Below, piece by piece: positions 12,643 through 23,576 of a stretch of DNA of 64,000 nucleotides. Below the pieces are notes generated by a model. The model was not told the origin of the DNA. It saw only the letters and a program-made list of their open reading frames with translations, and made no database searches. Where the stretch lies: the NCBI GenBank assembly GCA_002633005.1, contig NMRA01000093.1, positions 510,102-574,101 on the forward strand, written 5' to 3'. Position 1 is the stretch's first letter, and every line of letters begins with the position of its first letter. A program made the position numbers and the translations under genes. Origin of the DNA: Phoronis australis. Taxonomy: Eukaryota > Phoronida > Phoronidae.

Positions 12643-12926
12643 AGTACACTTTAGGTCTCGCGAGGGACCAGGCCAGCTTGATTTGTGTAGATAGTGAGTT
12701 TCAGTGTACTTCTGGTTCCTCGGCGAACTAGTCTTGTGATGTTTTTTTACCAAAGTGTGCTTTGTAAAACTATCTATCTCAGCCAGTACTGTTTGGTCCC
12801 GCCACAGATCAACTATGTTTATAGGGATAATAAGCACAGGTGTACTTTTGGTCTCGTGACGGACCAGGCCTTTTTGTGTACTCTCAGTGTACACCTGGTC
12901 CCTCTGCGAACTGGTCCTGTTTATAT
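12643..12926. repeat. Pair of ~85-bp direct repeats with dyad core
   Basis: Two related segments, about 12643-12735 and 12838-12926, share the order GGTCTCG-(C/T)GA-GGACCAGGCC, TTTGTGTA, AGTGTAC, CTGGTTCC or CTGGTCCC, GCGAACT. The starts are about 195 bp apart. Each holds a near-palindrome around GGTC and GACC. They immediately follow the hAT-like exon. Confidence 0.55.
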
Positions 12927-13260
12927 TTTCACCACGATGTACAGAATGTTTTGGTTTCTTGAAACTGTTTTCAGCTGATTCGTTTCCAGATACATTTGAC
13001 GTTTTTCAATTGTGGTCAACGTGATTCAGCTTAATGAAGTGATACCTAATTGTTTATTGTCGCTTTTAATAATATACTATGAGCTGAGAGCACCATCGTT
13101 TGCCAGTTTTTCTCATAATTAGACAGAACACATGTTTATTTCCAGACTAACAGTACAGGTCTTCGTTCTTAAACAACTTGAGGCTGCTGTTACGCGATCA
13201 TCTGTTATTCAATGTTTTACTCCCCGTCGGGTGCTCCTTATGCTCTTGAATATTTGGTAG

Positions 13261-13680
13261 TTGTCTAACCCCCCACACACACCACACTTTTTCATATACG
13301 ACTTTTCGTATGCTAAAAAGGTGTGTATAAGCAGATGTTCCAACAAAAATTTTTGCTGGTGGCGTAATTCATACCCAGATGTGCACAAATATGATTTCAC
13401 GAAACTTGTGAGCCACGTTCATGCGACGAAATCGAGAAGGGTTTTAAATTATCTTAAGAAAAACTCAAGAGACATGTTATTAGTGCCAGAAACTTACCAG
13501 GATGCATGGAAATTTCACTATTTGGCTACAAAAACAAAAAAATGGTCTTACACGGAGGGGGGAAACCCCCCTCCCGACCTCCCCCCTCTCGGCGCCACGT
13601 GCCTCGGATTCGACCTTTGCGGGAATCCTAAACCCCTAAACCTCCCCCTTACTGAAAACGTAGATCCGCCACTGGTCTAA
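13261..13680 (+). other. Long open frame ending in a repeat tail, probably not a gene
   Basis: The frame is open for 139 codons, but its last third (from about 13550) reads through a C-rich segment ending in GTAGATCCGCCACTGG, a wording common at the ends of dispersed repeats. The first part has no family resemblance I know. I treat it as chance plus repeat. Confidence 0.4.
13554..13574. repeat. G/C hairpin
   Basis: GGAGGGGGG and CCCCCCTCC form a perfect nine-base stem around an AAA loop, inside the repeat-like GC-rich segment 13550-13680. Confidence 0.8.
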
Positions 13681-15041
13681 TGCATTGTCTATGAATCAGT
13701 GATGGTTTAGTCTAATGCATTCCAAAAATAACTCGTGGTAAATGTTCAGTGACGTTGTATTGTTGATTTTCCAAATGCCGAGGTACGTGTGACATAACTT
13801 AAATATTTTTAGAGAATTTGCTTTCATATTGTTGTTGATTTCTTGTATAATTACTACAGTGTGTCTTGAAATGACGTTAAAGACAACATTGTGACTACGT
13901 TTTGAGACAATCATGATATTGTAGCATGTATATTCGAACTCGTCTCATGCTAGTCTTTTTCAGCGTCTCATTGAACTGGAGATCACGAACTGAAGGTGCA
14001 CGGTGAACTCAGGACCAGGACTACAATAGCAGATGAGTCAAAACGTACATCCAAGCCACACGGGCGTCTCAAGTCAGTCTGCTCATCTCTGTATCGACGT
14101 TATTAGTAAAACGTCAACAAAATCCTCCAGTTTTACACAGAAATCACATTTTTTAATTCACTGGTGTATGTATTTTTTCCTTTTGCTGCACAGTATTGAA
14201 AGAAGACTCGACCCTCGCATTCATCTGCAGTAACAATTTGTTTACCCCTAGCTGACACGTCATATGGAGCAACTCCTGAGTGAGTCTTAGTTTGCAACCC
14301 TCGTCTCAAAGTGGATGTCTGCATTTCAAAAACCCTTGTAGGGTGCACCACCACGCCGTGGGCACTAATTTCTTCATGATACTCGCCTCGCAATAATAAC
14401 AGTGAAATTGTTTCATGGAATAAAAATAAAATCACGTGTGAAAATGCCGATTACTAAAATAGTACGCTTGATGTACATGTAGTGCTCATGGTCATTTTAT
14501 GGTAATATGTTATGCTATTATTTAGTTTTTGATACGAAAGTAACACAGTAATGACGCAAAAATGTGATTAATTCATTGCATCACCGCTTGTTTGTAACCT
14601 TTTCACGTTTTATAAGTAAACAGTCCACTACTGTTCGACACACCACATTGCGTTTCCGATCGAATACACAAACACAAATTTGTGTTTCCGATCGCTTATC
14701 ATAGAGTTCTCCGTCGCTTCTTTCAACAGAAAAGTGTCGACAATTCAGAGATCCTGACAAAACTGCGGAAAACAAGCGTTGCATTATATTTTCACACGTC
14801 ATTTCTTCACAACTTCATGATTAATTTATTGATATAGAGCCAAAAATAACTGCGATTTGCCAAAATGACATACAAATCAACTTTGGCTCATGACATGCTT
14901 CGGTTAACGTTACTTTTCTCCAATAATTGAAGAAACACTCTCCTAAACCTCTACCTGTCCTTCCTCAATGTGTTACGCTTTGCGCTCATGTCTCTGTTTT
15001 CACATTGAAAGTAAAAAAGAGAATTCATGAAATTTACTTAC

Positions 15042-15170
15042 TTTGTCTGGCTTCGCTTCTCGCGCCAAATTTCGTTCTCGATCGCCTTCCAGACGTTCCT
15101 GATCGCGGGTTGGCCGGGGTGGTTGAAAAACGGCGGAGTTACGAAAAGTTTTTGTGACAGCAAATCCCAT
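15042..15170 (-). CDS. Candidate first coding exon, unidentified protein
   Basis: On the minus strand an ATG at 15170 opens MGFAVTKTFRNSAVF, followed by QPPRPTRDQERLEGDRERN and ending AREAKPDK directly before a perfect GTAAGT donor. The exon is 43 codons and ends in phase 0. The frame stays open upstream without another ATG. The N-terminus is basic and mildly hydrophobic and is followed by an Arg/Glu-rich, probably helical stretch. This could fit a mitochondrial or small membrane-associated protein, but that is a guess. No following exon could be joined with confidence. The surrounding DNA is richer in CG dinucleotides than its neighbourhood, as expected near a start. Confidence 0.4.
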
Positions 15171-18100
15171 ATAAATGACCAACACCGCAGCAAACGAATG
15201 CAAACAAATGCCACTCAACCTCAGTAGCGCGAGATCGAAATTGGCATTCCAGAGCTAGAGTTCCATGCATACATGTAGATTAAGTATCACAAATCTGCAC
15301 GAACTTTACTTTCATGTATGCTTTATCACAAATATTAGGCAAACGATATAATTATGCTGATATGAGGTGGTCAATCAAAGGCATATACAGCTACTAGTAG
15401 AACACCTAAAAACAGTACAATACAAAAAAAAACAAAAAAAATCTTATTTAATTGAATCCAGTCTCTCAAATTTGATCTAAGCTAGTATATCCAATCGAAA
15501 CTAACGTGAACGTAAACTAATACAATGCAGACGAAATGCATTAATTTAATTCTATTTACAGATTTAGCAGCCACAAAAGATGAAGACAGAATACAGACAA
15601 GAGATGTTTTATGAACTAAATAATGAAAGTTAAGGGACAAAGCGTATGAGATTAAGCCAGAAAATCAACGGTAGTACAAACACCATTATATTTTAAAAAC
15701 AATGTGAGAAGGCATAAATGATATGAGAGTTGTTTTTTTTTCTACGACCTCAAGAGAAAGACAGTGACTGTTAATTGAAAAGAATGCTTGACATTTAAAC
15801 ATTTACAACTACCCTTGTGTAAAGTAGGGAACAGATAGGACTGACGTTGATCCGGTCAGCGACAAAACGAGTGTAAACGGGAGAACTAATCACAATTCTT
15901 GTACTCCTATAAGAATGGTAAGGTTTGATAAAATTACTGTCATAAAATACGAAGGAAGTAAATTATTTTTAATCTTTGGTAGAGTTTTTAGCAATTGAAT
16001 TTGAATATGTTATCAGAGTTAAAGTATTTGATTTTTACGGCAAAATGTTAACTTACATCCAGCACAGACAGATAGGCATGATGAGTTCAAGTGTCTTTCT
16101 CAAGTGAACCACAGCTGATTGAGCTGACCAGCGGCTAGCCTAGTTCATCCAATTCGTATTTTTCACGTCTTCAGTTGGCGTGAGCTGTCAGCTAAGTGGG
16201 AATGATTCAACCTAGGTGGAAATTATTTTCACCCGGGAGGAAATTATATGTTAGATCACACTATATTTTAGTGACATTTCTGATACTCCAGACAATTATA
16301 CTCTAATTAGAAATCATGTTATATAATTTTTGATACTGGTGTATAACTAATTAAACATACTGATTGTTAACCAAAATTTGTATTCTCATATAAGTGCATA
16401 GGAAGTGATTCACCACATGTCTTTGACAAGCTGTGAGGTGTTTGTAACAATTGTGCCTTGTATTGATAGTTGTGTAACTTTAAGTCTTTGAATCTTGTCA
16501 ACTTTAGGCCGAAGCATTTTGGACAACAACAATAATCTGTCATTTATTCATCGAGAACTTCTCAACTCTCTACACCACATTTGGTAATGGCTTGGGTTCA
16601 TTGGTAGAACTTTATTCAGAGAATTGTTTTAGAACTAGGAGTAACATTTTTGATTAAGTTTGTGGGTTTTCTTGTTTTGAACTATCTCGCCCACCTTTCT
16701 TATATTCAGTATAAATACTCTGCAGCCAAACTACTTGTGAACGGCAATGTCGCTTACTTGAGCCAGTCTGACCAGCTCCCAGCTATCGATCTGTCCTGGT
16801 CCTAATAGGCCTCATTCTCACTATCAGTGAAATTTTGCTGGCTGTCTACCCGGGTTTGCCCCCGACCCCCCTATGGTAATCCTGCAGCATCCCCACCATA
16901 CAATGGGATGAGTATACTGAATTTCTATTTTGTCAAAAGTATAGACTTCGATCCATTACTAGCATGGATTGTAATGGATAAATGTTTTAGAACAATTGGT
17001 TTCCATTATTTGCATTATTTTCTGCGGACTAAGTGGAGATGTTTGTTATTCCTCACTGAAAGAATGATTCATGATTTTATTATCTATAATGTTTATTGGC
17101 CTCTTCGGTTGACTTCAATTGACGCCTCGGTGTTAATAGTAAATCAATGGATCAACACATGAATTTCAAAAATATTGTACAGTTGAAATCCAAGTTCAGA
17201 AGACATCTATTTGTTCTTGCAGTTCTGTCATTGAGATTGTGATTCCACTTAAATTACAATCATATATGAAGTTCAATTAGACGGTCATTTCCTTTGTACT
17301 CGCTGCCTAAAATAAAAAGTGAAAACTGTAGCATTGAATTTATTATATCTGTGACATACTGGTCTCAACATTACCCATATATAGTGATGAAGATTTCTTT
17401 TACATACTACGTGTTCACATAAAAATGGAATTTTCTTTCTCAAACAGAACATGTTTCACATTTATTTCTCAATCTTTAGTTATGTGCAAACTCAGCTTGA
17501 TACAGTAATGTCACTTCATTTCTACAAAGATGTACCAAGAAGGTATTTCCAGTGATCTGCACTGAAATACAAAATTAATTCCTCTGTAGAAAATTTTATT
17601 CAATTTATAACTCTGATACAAACTGAAGAGTCATAAACTTCATAAAAAATCCTTTCTTTTCTCTAATAAATAGCAAGCAAACCATCACCGTCCACAACTG
17701 TGCTAAAAACCTGTGAAAAAGTGATACTCAGACTTCTACATTGTTCACCTGGCTTCCATGACACACCCCCTCCCCCAGATGCAAAATTGGACAGATGTAA
17801 AGTTGCGCACGACAATGGTGTTTAATGGATGTCATTAGTTACATTTGTGTCACGCATCTTGCTTTGTTTTATTTACACAATTACGTGCAGGTATTGTTGA
17901 TTGTCCAACGTGTAAGTCTTCATCTCGTTTGATATTTCAATTCATGCACTCCAACGGTTACATTTTTCTATTGAAATATGGTTTACTTAGTACTTTTTCT
18001 TTTAGCTGCAGAAGGAAACTAAGAAAAATGATTCCTGCGATTTTTAGACGGAAAGGGTGCGGTATTCATTAATGTATATACAATAACTTAATAACCATAC

Positions 18101-18809
18101 CAAGAAGCCAAAGGTCCATGGTATAGATTACAACAACGTTCATTAGATAGGATACATGAGACGTCATCTCTGAACAGAGGCAATAAACAATCATACGGAT
18201 CAGTTTCCAGCAACTGTTGTCTCCTGGATGGAACGCATTAAACTTTTTTTTCACAATGGTAGGCCACAATAATTCAACAAATTTCTTAAATTTATATTTT
18301 GTTGGGATAAGAGAAAATCCAGACAGGGAGACGTACTGTTTTTAATACAAGGTACAAACTGCGAATTAGTACTCGTCCTCTGTCAAGCGATTGTCCACAC
18401 ACGAGGGACACAGTGAAACTGTCTAGCAATCTGTGCATGTCGGCCACATTCAGTTTAAAGTTTATGGTTAGAACACCTTAGTCTCTCCATTGAGCTTATA
18501 AACAATAGATGAAAAATAAGCAGAAATCAGACTTTATAAATCAGTAGGTATCCAACTGTGAGTTGTTATGTGGACAGGTTTGCCATTCTTGCAGATAACA
18601 ATGAAGTAGAAGGCAGTAGTAGACGGATGTTTTCTCGCAGCCCAGACCTAGACGAAGCCACGTGATACCGGGGCCATCTCTCACAGTTATAAAGTTTCAT
18701 ATAAATTTTCAATGGAATTATATTCACCGAGTCCCCCGATTTCTGATCCATAGTTAAGGACAGGTAGAACCGTCTTATCAAAAATCTGAACGGCTATCAA
18801 TGGTGCAAC
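15171..18809. other. No gene recognised
   Basis: This is AT-rich DNA with short frames only. I see no family resemblance, RNA gene or tandem repeat of note. Confidence 0.5.
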
Positions 18810-18892
18810 ATGGCGACTGATTCAAATTACAATTTGTTGACCATAACGAAGGCTTTAGACCAAGATAATTTGGACGAGAGCCAGATGCCAAG
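18810..18892 (+). CDS. Candidate first coding exon, unidentified protein
   Basis: The start context is caacATGGC, close to the animal consensus. The exon reads MATDSNYNLLTITKALDQ, continues with an acidic stretch ending DESQMP, and stops in phase 2 (AG) before a GTACGT donor. It covers 27 codons plus two bases. A minus-strand LINE fossil follows at once, and I could not join a convincing next exon. One possible acceptor at 20828 (TTGTAG after a T-rich tract) would add 15 codons and a stop, but that is weak. The product is not recognised. Confidence 0.35.
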
Positions 18893-18969
18893 GTACGTGT
18901 AGCATTCCATGTTAAAGTCTTCACAATATTGATGTATCAATTAGTTTTTGAGCTACTAAGCCGTTACAG

Positions 18970-19440
18970 CTTATTCTGCCAGACCGTCAGCATACAAGAG
19001 CGCACCAACTTCTTTGATATTTTTATTTACAAAAATGCCTCCATTGCAGACACGTTCAATATAATCAACAGAATTTTCAAAACAATCAGTGAGACTGGCG
19101 TCTGTTCTAGCAAAGACTTTAGTTGACTGTACATAGATTTAAGGACAGCCAGAATTTTGCCCTGTGCGCCTGGTTTGTGAAGACTAGTACGTGCCATGAG
19201 AGTCTATGGGGAATGAGGTCGAACGCTTTCGAAAAATCAATGCAGCAACAATAGAAGCGACCTCTTTATTTAATAATGTATTTTTGAACCATGCCTTGTA
19301 TAGTAAATAATTGTCTGATCTATGGTGGAATATCCCTACCTAAATTCCACTTGCTCTTCGTGTATCAATTCGTAATCTGTTGCCCAAGCTGTGGAACGAA
19401 TTTTAAGATTTTTTGTGTAAACGTTTTGTCTGAAAGAAAC
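18970..19440 (-). pseudogene. LINE reverse transcriptase remnant
   Basis: Read from the right on the minus strand, the pieces are LIHEEQVEF (the ExQxGFR block), YSTIDQT, FYCCCIDFSKAFDLIPHRLS (RT motif with the first catalytic Asp), KILAVLKSMYSQLKS, and LLYADGLAE. The active-site box, YADD in working LINEs, reads YADG. Stops and several frame changes separate the blocks, and the block with GxxQGxxLSP is not visible. This is clearly a dead non-LTR retroelement, of the jockey/CR1/RTE-like type with an IDFSKAFD box. It overlaps antisense the intron that follows the candidate exon at 18810. Confidence 0.75.
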
Positions 19441-21277
19441 GAATTTCATTGAAATAATATTAGATTCTCCATCGTCATCAGCAAATGAACTAAGGAAGTT
19501 GGAGTTCGTTATCGTTTGCGGTGAATGGAGTGGAATTTTGTTCTAGGTTACAATCTTGACTGTCGCTCAAATCGAATATCCCGCCAGGCATAGATCATTT
19601 CCGTATGTACTCCCAGTTCTTTCGTAAACCGACTGCAAAAATATTGAGTCAACGAGGTGTACATGGGATAGAAAAAACGAAAGACAAAACGTAATTTTGA
19701 TCCCGAAGGAGTTGTAGGTCTGCATGCATGCGACTGTTGAGAACGAATGCACCAAGTTCGACTCGCCGCACCGCCTCTGTAACTTGTATTCACGAACGCA
19801 GCAAGTCGTGAAAAGAGTTAAATCCTCACCCAAATTCGTGTCAAATTTTGAAGTCTCACTACATTTTCCGCTCTTTCTCGGCATCGACAAATTTCCCAAT
19901 TTCAACTTAGGAAACACAAGTTCTCGAAAACGGCTCGGTGAATTTCACTGAACCCTTTCAGTCTTAATATTTATTCATTAAACTCAAAAACGCTGCTGGG
20001 ACTTTCCTTTTAAACGCCCAGTTTTTTCGTACCGTAAGATAGACGAATACGACTGCTATTTTTGTATAAAAATACCTTACGTTTTGTGGATAAATTTGGC
20101 ATAAAAACAAAATTAAATGAGTATGCGTTTTTGAGGTAAATTGTGAAGTTTTCATTTAAAAAGGGTTTCATTAAAATATACCAAGTGTTATTTTGCTATA
20201 AATAAAGTTTTGACTTAAAAAGGTGTTAACATAATAATGATAATAATGGCACATGAATATAAACATATTTTGATAATCTCTGGTATTTTTATTCGTAAAA
20301 TATATACTTTTCCTTGTTGACAAAGCCTGTTTTTGGATATATGAGTTGGAATGAAGGTCACTAAATAAGGTTTGAGATAACCTTGAAGATGTATTTGCAT
20401 ACTCCTAACTATGCTAATGTATAGCTGGAACTAAACGCCAATGCTAGTGTAACATAATCTACGGTAAACAAGGTCCAGTTGTACTTATTGACAACTTGTA
20501 AATGTGAAAACAAAAAAAATCTGCAAATACAGTGTAGGTGACCTCGATCTGCACTAATGACGTACCTCGGGGGCTCACATAGCCAGCATCATGCAGTGTT
20601 AGTCCCCAGCATCACATCACGATACTTACTGGACACGGTTCAGTGATTTGTAGCGGATCATTTTCGCCACAAAACCAGTTCTTAAAAACATTTGTCAACC
20701 TACTTCGTATTCACATAGTCGCTATATGGTGTTTCTAACTAATTTGACCAAGCAATCACAGAGATAAGGAATTAGCCTGCAAGTTCCATTTTAATAAACT
20801 TTTACTTTCTTAATTTTTCGCTGTTGTAGACAAGGAAATCCCTTGTCACCTTATCTTTTTTGTTGTGCACCGAAAATGTGATACTTTAAGTAATTTTCTT
20901 TAACTGCTCATATTGATGAAACATTTGTTTGTGCATGGATAGGTTCCGAGATTTTCGTGGTAACATGTTTTTTGTCAAAGTGGATTAAATATTTTAAACA
21001 ATTATTGCTCTTCCGGCTGCAACGTTTCTGAGGATTGAAAAGTAGTTTTAAGATGAATTGGCGGGATAGCGTTTCTGAACAGACTGATGTAAATAAAAAT
21101 TAGAAGGTGGGGGTGCATGTTGAGTGATTTGTCAAGGTCATCAAGAACTAACATTGGTTTCGAAAATATTAAATATTTCGACAGTGAATCTCTTAACCTG
21201 TTATACGAAACTCTTTTTTATTTCACTTTGGTTCTTACTTTTTTCTTCAAGTACCTAATTGTATTCATAATAATTTT
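19441..21277. other. No gene recognised
   Basis: No exon, RNA gene or element domain is supported. The open frames near 19550-19950 occur in overlapping form on both strands and have no family resemblance. The segment at 20427-20462 resembles bases 25-60. Confidence 0.45.
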
Positions 21278-21561
21278 TAGACGGATACATATTACACGAA
21301 TTTATTGACCTCAGTAATGCCGGTGACCGATTACATCAGCCATTGTGGCACAATCCAAAAATCTGTATTCATAAAATTTATGTATTTGCAAAGAATAGTT
21401 TCACTGCTGTGCGGTGGGATGTACCAGTGTCTTATGAAAAAGGCAAACCTTTTGAATCATCAAAGGACGAACAAGGACATAGTATTCCACACATTTCCCA
21501 TTGCGAAGAACTATCGGCCACAAAACCAGTAGCCGCGGCCATTGACAAAGCAGGAGAATAG
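21278..21561 (+). pseudogene. Possible LINE-derived frame
   Basis: A frame of 92 codons reads GYILHEFIDLSNAG, then LHQPLWHNPKICIHKIYVF, and ends at TAG (21559). The 'PLWxNPxI' segment is like the part of LINE ORF2 between the reverse transcriptase and the C-terminal zinc region. The rest does not match well enough to be sure. A second LINE piece follows 0.5 kb downstream on the same strand. Confidence 0.3.
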
Positions 21562-21839
21562 CAAACTCAGCGGGTGTCAATAACCTAGAATAAATTATTG
21601 AACTTAAACTGATCAAACAATGGGAGAAGTTGATTGTGAAATTTATTCCTCGGCTTTTAAACTGATGAACCACTTACGTAGTAATTGTATTTCTGTTCAC
21701 CGAAGTCGGAATCAATGTGAAACCACTTCCCTGTTCTCGTCATTATAGAGAGTGCCAATATGAAAAATCTCATAGTACCAAACTGTGTCAAGTCATCATG
21801 GTTCTTTCGACATATCTTAACCCGTCTGATGTTTTACGT

Positions 21840-22043
21840 GAAGTGGGCAAAAAGGTCCGCCTCAGAGAAACAAAAAGTCCGGAGAAAACGAGACAAAAGT
21901 GAACAGAAATCCAGCCCGAATGCACAATTGATAGGTCTTAATGTAGTGTCCCTTTTTTAGTTCAGTCCCCGGTTTTTCCTTAAAAGGTCCAGATAATGGA
22001 AAATTCGAGCCCTCCTATATTTTAGGCTGGGTGCGCGTATGTT
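21840..22043. repeat. Dispersed repeat, copy 1 (second copy at 54486-54690)
   Basis: The two segments share GCAAAAAGGTC-GCCTCAG-GAAACAAAAA, a common middle (GACAAAAGT, ATGC-CAATT-ATAG) and the end AGGCTGGGTGCG. They are clearly related but diverged, and neither has coding potential. Copy 1 directly precedes a LINE fragment and could be its flank. Confidence 0.6.
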
Positions 22044-22052
22044 TAAGAGATC

Positions 22053-22275
22053 AAAACCGTCATTGTAAACTTCCATGAGCATATCAGTGGACATCTTTTG
22101 CATCAAAGCAGCAATGTACCTGCCTTGCTCCGAATTATATGGGGCACTATGCTAAAGATTTTCTATGTACTTCGGTCGTATTTCAATTACTGCCCTCTCG
22201 TATCATATTTGTGTCGGTGGCGTTCAAAAGGGTGAGAAAATAGATAAGATTCAGCATCGTGCAAAAATGACCACC
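22053..22275 (+). pseudogene. LINE reverse transcriptase thumb-region remnant (CR1/jockey-like)
   Basis: The frame reads VNFHEHISGHLL, MLKIFYVLRSYFNYCPLVS, and after a one-base shift EKIDKIQHRAKM. 'SxFNYCPLVW ... KIExIQxRALR' is a hallmark downstream of the reverse transcriptase palm in CR1/jockey/L2-type LINEs. The frame shift and lost residues show that it is dead. It ends about 90 bp before the Penelope-like element. Confidence 0.65.
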
Positions 22276-22366
22276 ATCTTTTGACGCACAAGTTATAGCA
22301 AATCTCGTAGTACGAGAATTTTTAGATTTATTACGATCTATTGACGCAACGCCAAATTCGTAACCT

Positions 22367-23576
22367 GCATCTCTTGAAGTTGAAAGTCTATTTACTAACG
22401 TCCCGGTTGTCGAAACTAGAAATTGTCATTTCTTCCATGCATAGCCATGTATCAATGGCTCCTCCGAGTGGCCAAAAGAGGTACTACAAGAATATCCTAT
22501 TACTTTGTACGACATAAGTACCATTTAGAAACATCGATGGCAAACTGTATTTACAAACCAATGGTGTATCCATGGGATCACCTCTCGGACCAACTTTTGC
22601 TGACTTTTACATGTGCAACCTTGAAACTAAGGTTATTGATAGTCCTCCAGAGAAGCCTAACATGTACTGCAGGTATGTTGATGATATTTTTATGATTGTT
22701 AACCATGACAAGCTGATGGAGATCAAACTTGCTTTCGAGCAAAATTCGGTATTAAAATTCACGCATGAATTACCAGTAAGCAGCAAGCTTCCGTTCTTAG
22801 ACGTACTTGTTGATTACGATGAATTTGGCATTAAAACCCCAGAATATTATGGGAAACCCGGCCAACATATGATGGGGTTTGTTTACATAAAACCAGCCGA
22901 TGTCCTCTGAAATATAAGCTCTCTGATTTGACGAGCTTTTTGAAAAGAGCATAATTATTCTACTTGCTCAGATTGGGAAACCTTTTAGCACTGAGTGTAA
23001 TCGTATTAAGCAAATTATGATAATATAACAGTTACAGTAATAAGTTTGTTGGTCAGAATATGAAACTTCATAAGCCGCTTACAGAAGCCTGTGCGTTTAA
23101 AACAAATAGGTGGTTGTACCAATTAACTTCTACCGCAACTAATTCAATTCACGTTATATTGAAGATGAACGAGTTTTAAAAGGGGTCATCCGTCGGTTAA
23201 GACCCTTAAGCCAGAAGATAGCCTTTCGTTAATTATATTTCACCAAAACCATAAAACTAAAGATCTTGTTGTTAAAAACAATATGTGCACAAAGTCTATC
23301 CGTATGTTAGCCAAAACTGACTTGATTTATCAGTTCAATTGCCCTCACAACGAATGTATTCGTTCAAACACCGATTGCTCAAGGTATGTTGGTTATACAA
23401 CTTGCACTTTATCTCGCCGGTTATCTTTTCACTTACAAAATAGATCCATTAAAGATCACTTTCAAACACTCCACAAAAAGAAAATTTCCCATTCAGATAT
23501 TGTTGACAATACTGTCGTCAGGTATTTTGAACGGGACTCCTTTCGTTTGAAAATTCTCGAAGCAATTGGTCCTTGA
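22367..23576 (+). pseudogene. Penelope-like element, RT plus GIY-YIG endonuclease, copy 1
   Basis: Penelope-like elements encode a telomerase-related reverse transcriptase fused to a GIY-YIG nuclease. Visible here in order are ASLEVESLFTNVP (22367), LYLQTNGVSMGSPLGPTF, the catalytic box MYCRYVDDIF, LPFLDVLV, and after a break YKLSDLTSFLKRA. At 23283-23576 follow CPHNEC, YVGYTTCTLSRRLSFH and HKKKISHSD, which form the zinc-binding and GIY-YIG part, ending LEAIGP with a stop. An in-frame TAA interrupts the RT before VPFRNIDGK, a stop at 22908 ends the palm, and the connecting region is shifted, so the element cannot make a full protein. The YVDD Asp residues are kept. Confidence 0.85.

Larger units (their letters stand above)
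12927..15041. other. Otherwise no gene recognised
   Basis: Besides the repeat-derived frame at 13261-13680, the only notable feature is a minus-strand frame at 14133-14435. It is open for 100 codons and reads through KTHSGVAPYDVSARGKQI. It resembles no family I know and shows no convincing start or splice pattern. Confidence 0.4.

Noticed and set aside
13261-13680. 139-codon frame as a gene
   Set aside because: The last third is a repeat tail and the first part has no family or splice support.
20829-20881. Second exon for the candidate gene at 18810, with QGNPLSP
   Set aside because: The acceptor is good, but QGNPLSP recalls a reverse transcriptase word and stands alone. The frame ends after 15 codons.
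22423-22695. Plus-strand 90-codon frame overlapping the Penelope element
   Set aside because: The RT homology lies in another frame; this one is a shadow.
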